Assembly (NCBI GenBank): GCA_934254755.1
Contig: CAKQMM010000005.1
Location: 1 to 17,810 of the forward strand
Source of the DNA: an uncultured Clostridia bacterium
Lineage (GTDB): Bacteria > Bacillota > Clostridia > Christensenellales > Borkfalkiaceae
Direction of reading: 5' to 3'
Length of the DNA: 17,810 nt
Under the pieces are notes generated by a model that made no database searches, was not told the DNA's origin, and saw nothing but the letters and a program-made list of their open reading frames with translations. This document shows positions 13,788-17,810 of this stretch, one piece after another (within the stretch, counting starts at the first letter, position 1; each line of letters begins with the position of its first letter). Made by a program: the position numbers and the translations under genes.

Positions 13788-14678
13788 ATGCATCATGTTG
13801 AAGCCAGAAAAATAACCTATAAAATCGCCAATGCCCTGATCGTCGTTCTCATGCTTTTTCTGATCGTGATTACCATTTATCCGATGTATTACACGATCTG
13901 CGCCTCCTTTTCCGATGCGCGGGCGCTGATGAAAAGCAGCGACCTGCTGCTCAAGCCCTTGGAGCCGGCTACGCTGGAAGGATACCGCATGGTTTTTTCC
14001 AACCCCAATATCCTGCACAGCTTTTACAACACCATTTTTTACGTGGTCGTGGGCACGGCCATCAGCATGGCGCTGACCATCGCCGGAGCCTACGTTACCA
14101 GCCGCGAAGACTTCCTGCCCCGGAATGTGATGATGAAAGGCATGCTGTTTACCATGTTTTTCAGCGGCGGACTGATCCCGTGGTTTTTCGTGGTCCGGGA
14201 TCTGGGCATGTATAACACCCGCTGGGCCATCGTGATCCCGGCGGCGTTATCTACTTATAATCTGATCATCATGCGCACCTTTTTCAAATCCATTCCCGCC
14301 GCGCTGGAAGAAAGCGCGCTGCTGGACGGCGCCAACGACTTTCAGGTGCTTACCCGCATCACGCTTCCCCTGTCTTCCTCCGTATTGGCGGTTATTGGGA
14401 TGTACTACGCCGTGGCCCAGTGGAACGGCTGGTATCATTCTCTGATCTTTCACCGCAGCCGGGAATTGTACCCATTGCAGATGATTCTGCGCGAGCTGCT
14501 GATCCTGAACGAGATGTCATCGACGGACAGCGCAGCCAATCTGGTAGAAGAAAGCTATGCGAAAGATTTAATCAAGTATTGCACCATTACGGTTACGACC
14601 GTTCCGATTCTGGTGATCTATCCCTTTTTGCAGAAATATTTTGTGAAGGGCGTTATGATCGGCGCGGTGAAGGGCTGA
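13788..14678 (+). CDS. ABC sugar transporter permease, LplC-like
   Basis: A 296-residue membrane protein forming the second half of the channel with the LplB-like partner. The first membrane segment is at about 14-38, with others at about 80-100, 115-135, 145-165, 205-225 and 265-285. The EAA loop is at about 174-193 (Glu-Glu-Ser-Ala-Leu-Leu-Asp-Gly-Ala-Asn-Asp-Phe). The LplC-type block Asn-Thr-Ile-Phe-Tyr-Val-Val-Val-Gly-Thr is present. Its AAGGAGG (13774-13780) overlaps the stop codon of the upstream permease gene, which suggests translational coupling. Confidence 0.94.
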   Translation: MHHVEARKITYKIANALIVVLMLFLIVITIYPMYYTICASFSDARALMKSSDLLLKPLEPATLEGYRMVFSNPNILHSFYNTIFYVVVGTAISMALTIAGAYVTSREDFLPRNVMMKGMLFTMFFSGGLIPWFFVVRDLGMYNTRWAIVIPAALSTYNLIIMRTFFKSIPAALEESALLDGANDFQVLTRITLPLSSSVLAVIGMYYAVAQWNGWYHSLIFHRSRELYPLQMILRELLILNEMSSTDSAANLVEESYAKDLIKYCTITVTTVPILVIYPFLQKYFVKGVMIGAVKG

Positions 14679-14718
14679 ACGAGATAACGAGATACGGAAC
14701 AGAAATGAGGGAAAAGGC

Positions 14719-16830
14719 ATGGAACTTAGGGCACAGGCGATCGATGAGGGAATCCTTCGGTTAAGAATGTCGGATCATTTTTCTCCTTCTCTGCTGGAAC
14801 GGTATGACGTTCTCCATACGGAACCGGCGGGATGCGGTTCGGGAATCGAATGGAACGGGCAGGAGATCCGCCTGCCCAACGGGCGCAGTCTCTGCTTTTC
14901 CTTCCGCACCGAAGAAAACGCGCAGGAATGGCAGGAAAAGCTGGAAAAGCTCAAAAACCGTTTTTCTGAGCATTGCGCGGGACAGCGCGTCATTATCGGC
15001 GATCCCAACGGCACGACACGAAACAATGCGCCCGTGGAACGGGGCGTGCATACGCCCTTCGGCATTTCCATTTCCATTCTGCCCGGGGAGCGCTTCTACG
15101 GCTTGGGAGAGGGAAACAGCGAAAGCCTGAATCTGCGGGGGCATACCTATCAAAACTGGGCCTATTACCAGTTTGACGAAGCGCCCATTCCCTTCCTGAT
15201 GAGTCAGGAAGGCTGGGGCATTCTGATCAATAACGACTGGAAGCATTTTGTAGACGTAGGTGAGAGCCGGGCCGACCGGCTGGAAATTCTCGGCGAGGAC
15301 GGAGAGCTGGATCTTTTCCTGCTTTGGGGCGGCTCCATGGCAGGAGTGCTGAAAAAATACGCCCGGCTGAGCGGACACAATATGCTGCTGCCCAAATGGG
15401 CCTATGGCCTGACCTATATTGCGCCTATTTACGCTACGGAGTTTGTCGTGACCGATCATGCCCGCTTATTCCGCGAAAAGCATATTCCCTGCGATATGGT
15501 TTCGCTGGAGCCGGGCTGGATGACAAAGTTCTACGATCACGGCCTGGACAAGCAGTGGGAGAAAACCCGCTTTCATGTGCCCAACTGGGGCCCGGCAGAT
15601 CAGCCGCACCCGGAATCCTTTATCGCGGCGCTGAAGCGCTATGGCTTTCATCTGAAGCTATGGCTCTGCGTAGATCATGACCTGACGGCGGAGGAAGAAC
15701 GCATCGTTCGCGGAGAGGAAACCTGCGATCCGCCCGCCTGGTTCGATCATTTGGTTCCCTTTGTCCGGCAGGGCGTAGACGCTTTCAAAATCGACCCCTG
15801 CGAGCTGGTGTACGAGGTTCATCCGGATATGAACTACAAAAACGGCGCCTGCGATGAGCAGATGCATAACCTGAACCAGACACTGATCGTTAAGCAGATG
15901 TATCAGGGCTTTGCCAAAACCATGGGCCGCCGCCCCATGCATCATTACTGCGGCGGCTACACCGGCTGCCAGCGCTGGGGAGCCATGACCACCGGCGACA
16001 ACGGAGGCCGGCAGGGCGCGCTGACATGGATTCTGAATTTGGCGCTGTCCGGGGCGATGAATACGACCTGCGATATGGACGTCAGCTCGGTGGAGGCGAT
16101 TCATTTCGGCCTGCTGCTCCCATGGGGCCATCTGAATAGCTGGATCGGCTTCAGCCAGCCGTGGTGGGCCGGCGAAGAAAACGAACGGGCCTTTACGGAA
16201 TATGCCCGGCTGCGTTACCGGCTTCTTCCCTATCTTTACTCCGCCGCGCTGGAAGGGCACGAAGAAGATATGCCCATCGTGCGGCCCATGCCGCTGGCTT
16301 TTCCGGAAAGCGAGGAGCTGGCGGACTGCATCACGCAGTTTATGCTGGGGCCATGGCTGATGGTGACGGTGTTCGAAACTCAGGTCACTTTCCCGGAAGG
16401 CGAATGGGAGGATTTCTTCACCGGCGAGCGGTATTGCGGCCCCTGCACAGTTCCCTATACGCCTCCCGCCGGAAAGGGCGGAGGACTTTTCGTCCGCCGG
16501 GGCGCTATTGTGCCGACGTGGAAGGATCGGGATTATGTTTACCAGTATGACGATTCGGAAATAGAGCTGGATGTTTACCCGCTGGGCGAAAGCCGCTATG
16601 TGTTCCGGGAGGACGACGGCATCAGCCTGGATTATGAAAACCGGCAGAGCTGCCGGACGGAAATTTTCTGCCGTGCGGATGCTGAAAAGGTGGAGCTGAC
16701 CATCGGCGAGCGGGTGGGAGAGTATGCCGGAAAGGCCGAGAAGCGGATCTGGAAGGTACGGGTACATGGCGATCAGACTCCTGTCGTGATCCGCAAGCAG
16801 TCGGAAACGGACGAAGTCATTTTGCTGTAA
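14719..16830 (+). CDS. Glycoside hydrolase family 31 enzyme
   Basis: A 703-residue intracellular alpha-glycosidase, with no signal peptide. The N-terminal part (1-215) resembles the GH31 galactose-mutarotase-like domain, the middle (about 225-520) is the catalytic barrel, and the rest is beta-sandwich. The nucleophile is Asp359 in Phe-Lys-Ile-Asp-Pro-Cys-Glu, and the acid/base is Asp427 in Thr-Thr-Gly-Asp-Asn. GH31 members include alpha-glucosidases, alpha-xylosidases, alpha-galactosidases and alpha-N-acetylgalactosaminidases; the sequence alone does not tell me which. Next to a GH36-like gene and an LplABC importer, a galactose-containing alpha-glycoside is a reasonable guess. The start at 14719 follows GAGGGA (14707-14712) at six bases. 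It is 40 bases after the permease gene, in the same operon. Confidence 0.9.
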   Translation: MELRAQAIDEGILRLRMSDHFSPSLLERYDVLHTEPAGCGSGIEWNGQEIRLPNGRSLCFSFRTEENAQEWQEKLEKLKNRFSEHCAGQRVIIGDPNGTTRNNAPVERGVHTPFGISISILPGERFYGLGEGNSESLNLRGHTYQNWAYYQFDEAPIPFLMSQEGWGILINNDWKHFVDVGESRADRLEILGEDGELDLFLLWGGSMAGVLKKYARLSGHNMLLPKWAYGLTYIAPIYATEFVVTDHARLFREKHIPCDMVSLEPGWMTKFYDHGLDKQWEKTRFHVPNWGPADQPHPESFIAALKRYGFHLKLWLCVDHDLTAEEERIVRGEETCDPPAWFDHLVPFVRQGVDAFKIDPCELVYEVHPDMNYKNGACDEQMHNLNQTLIVKQMYQGFAKTMGRRPMHHYCGGYTGCQRWGAMTTGDNGGRQGALTWILNLALSGAMNTTCDMDVSSVEAIHFGLLLPWGHLNSWIGFSQPWWAGEENERAFTEYARLRYRLLPYLYSAALEGHEEDMPIVRPMPLAFPESEELADCITQFMLGPWLMVTVFETQVTFPEGEWEDFFTGERYCGPCTVPYTPPAGKGGGLFVRRGAIVPTWKDRDYVYQYDDSEIELDVYPLGESRYVFREDDGISLDYENRQSCRTEIFCRADAEKVELTIGERVGEYAGKAEKRIWKVRVHGDQTPVVIRKQSETDEVILL

Positions 16831-16860
16831 GGAAACTGCGGACCGGAAAGGATTGTGGAT

Positions 16861-17810
16861 ATGAGCGAAATTCAATTTGGCATGCTTCGGGCGGAAGTCA
16901 ATTTTCCCTGCCGGATCACCTGCACAGACAGCCGCGAAGAGGCGCGCAGTCTGTACTGCTTTGAACTGCACTGGGAACGCAAGGACCTTCCCGAAAAGCC
17001 GGTGTTCACGCTTTCGTGGGAAAAGCCGATTTGGGATATTCAATATCAGTGGCACAGCGAGTGCCACTTTGACCGGGCGCTGAAGCCGGACTGGGGCTGC
17101 GATGAAGAGAGCAAGCTGTCCAAAAGCAGCCCGCTGCACTGCTTTTTCAACGACGCGGGCTGGAACCGATATACCGTAGCGCTGGATGACTGCGTTACAC
17201 TGCTGACCCGCTCCATCGGCGTTCATGAAGAGGACGGCACGCTTCACGCGCGTTTTTCCATTCCGCTGGATGCGTCCGGCCTGACGGATGGCTACCGGGT
17301 AAAGCTCTGGATCGACGAAACGAACTGCCGCTACGAAGACGCGATTCGGGCGGTGGCTAAATGGTGGGAGGAAAAATATCCGCCTGTGAACGTTCCCCCG
17401 GAAGCAAGGCTTCCCATGTATTCTTCCTGGTACAGCTTCCACCATTTTCTGTTTGCGGATCAGATCGAAGCCGAATGCGCGCGGGCTGTTCCCTTCGGCA
17501 TGAAAACGCTGATTCTGGATAACGGCTGGGAAGACGACGACTGCGAACGGGGCTATGCCTACGGCGGCGATCTTCAGACCTCCGTTAAAAAATTTCCCGA
17601 TATGCGTCAGCATGTGCGGAAAATCCACGAATTGGGAATGAAATATATGCTCTGGTGCGCGGTTCCTTTTGCGGGTCTCCATTCGAAAGCCGCGCAGACG
17701 TTCAAGGGCAAAACGCTGGAGTATATCGACGCCATTCAAACCTATGCGCTGGATCCCCGTTATCCGGAGGTGCGGGAGTATATCGTCAGTCATTACGTGC
17801 GGATGATGCG
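16861..17810 (+). CDS. Alpha-galactosidase-like GH36 enzyme, 5' part
   Basis: An open frame of 316 codons continuing past the window end. The first about 190 residues are a beta-rich N-terminal domain; the barrel begins with Pro-Met-Tyr-Ser-Ser-Trp-Tyr-Ser-Phe-His. It continues Leu-Asp-Asn-Gly-Trp-Glu (replacing the common Val-Asp-Asp-Gly-Trp), Gly-Tyr-Ala-Tyr-Gly-Gly-Asp, Lys-Phe-Pro-Asp-Met, Leu-Gly-Met-Lys-Tyr-Met-Leu-Trp, and Leu-Asp-Pro-Arg-Tyr-Pro-Glu-Val-Arg, all as in GH36 alpha-galactosidases (clan GH-D). The catalytic pair lies beyond the window, so activity cannot be checked. No signal peptide. GGAAAGGA (16845-16852) gives the ribosome site eight bases before the ATG. The gene follows GH31 after 30 bases; together they would degrade the imported sugar. 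Confidence 0.86.
   Translation, partial: MSEIQFGMLRAEVNFPCRITCTDSREEARSLYCFELHWERKDLPEKPVFTLSWEKPIWDIQYQWHSECHFDRALKPDWGCDEESKLSKSSPLHCFFNDAGWNRYTVALDDCVTLLTRSIGVHEEDGTLHARFSIPLDASGLTDGYRVKLWIDETNCRYEDAIRAVAKWWEEKYPPVNVPPEARLPMYSSWYSFHHFLFADQIEAECARAVPFGMKTLILDNGWEDDDCERGYAYGGDLQTSVKKFPDMRQHVRKIHELGMKYMLWCAVPFAGLHSKAAQTFKGKTLEYIDAIQTYALDPRYPEVREYIVSHYVRMM

Noticed and set aside
15658..17793. A 711-codon open frame on the - strand opposite the GH31 and GH36 genes
   Set aside because: It has no ribosome site or family motif and lies wholly opposite two genes with clear catalytic signatures; the gap-free frame follows from their GC-rich codon bias. The same holds for 1937-3169, 969-1814 and 11186-12409 on the - strand.

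Overview
The window suggests a Gram-positive anaerobe of the Bacillota, class Clostridia, probably from a gut or rumen. Support comes from YesM/YesN-type and AraC-type carbohydrate regulators, LplA/LplB/LplC-like ABC importers, strong AGGAGG ribosome sites, a TTG and a GTG start, a one-piece tmRNA, and secretion signals ending in a Cys-Ala-Leu-Ala pattern. No 16S or other marker gene is present, so this is inference.

Region 1 (1-4830) is a sugar-sensing and fructoside-use block on the + strand. It holds the tail of a sensor histidine kinase, its YesN-like response regulator, a promoter, a family 1 solute-binding protein, a long hairpin, and a cytoplasmic GH32-type beta-fructosidase. No permease genes lie beside this binding protein.

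Region 2 (4831-7190) is a housekeeping and accessory patch. A decayed 5' piece of a transposase gene (- strand) is followed by a strong promoter, smpB, the tmRNA gene ssrA and its terminator. Then come a possible insertion-sequence end, an AT-richer Nudix hydrolase gene, and a YaeR-like glyoxalase-fold metalloprotein gene with a hairpin after it.

Region 3 (7191-8563) contains a 186-bp MITE-like element with 30-bp imperfect terminal inverted repeats and three internal hairpins. It is followed by an RpiR-family repressor gene (- strand) with a near-consensus promoter.

Region 4 (8564-17810) is a second carbohydrate locus. A membrane-anchored AraC-type regulator (- strand) diverges from a + strand series: LplA-like binding protein, two hairpins, LplB-like and LplC-like permeases, a GH31 glycosidase, and a GH36-like alpha-galactosidase cut by the window end. 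The expected flow is oligosaccharide capture outside the cell, import through the two permeases, and intracellular hydrolysis by GH31 and GH36. The membrane regulator presumably senses the sugar or the state of the transporter. The importer ATPase is not in the window; such systems usually share an MsmX-type ATPase.

I found no clearly new multigene system. The observations most worth a second look are the MITE-like element, the orphan binding protein with GH32, the two-hairpin SBP/permease junction, and the scarred smpB-ssrA surroundings.
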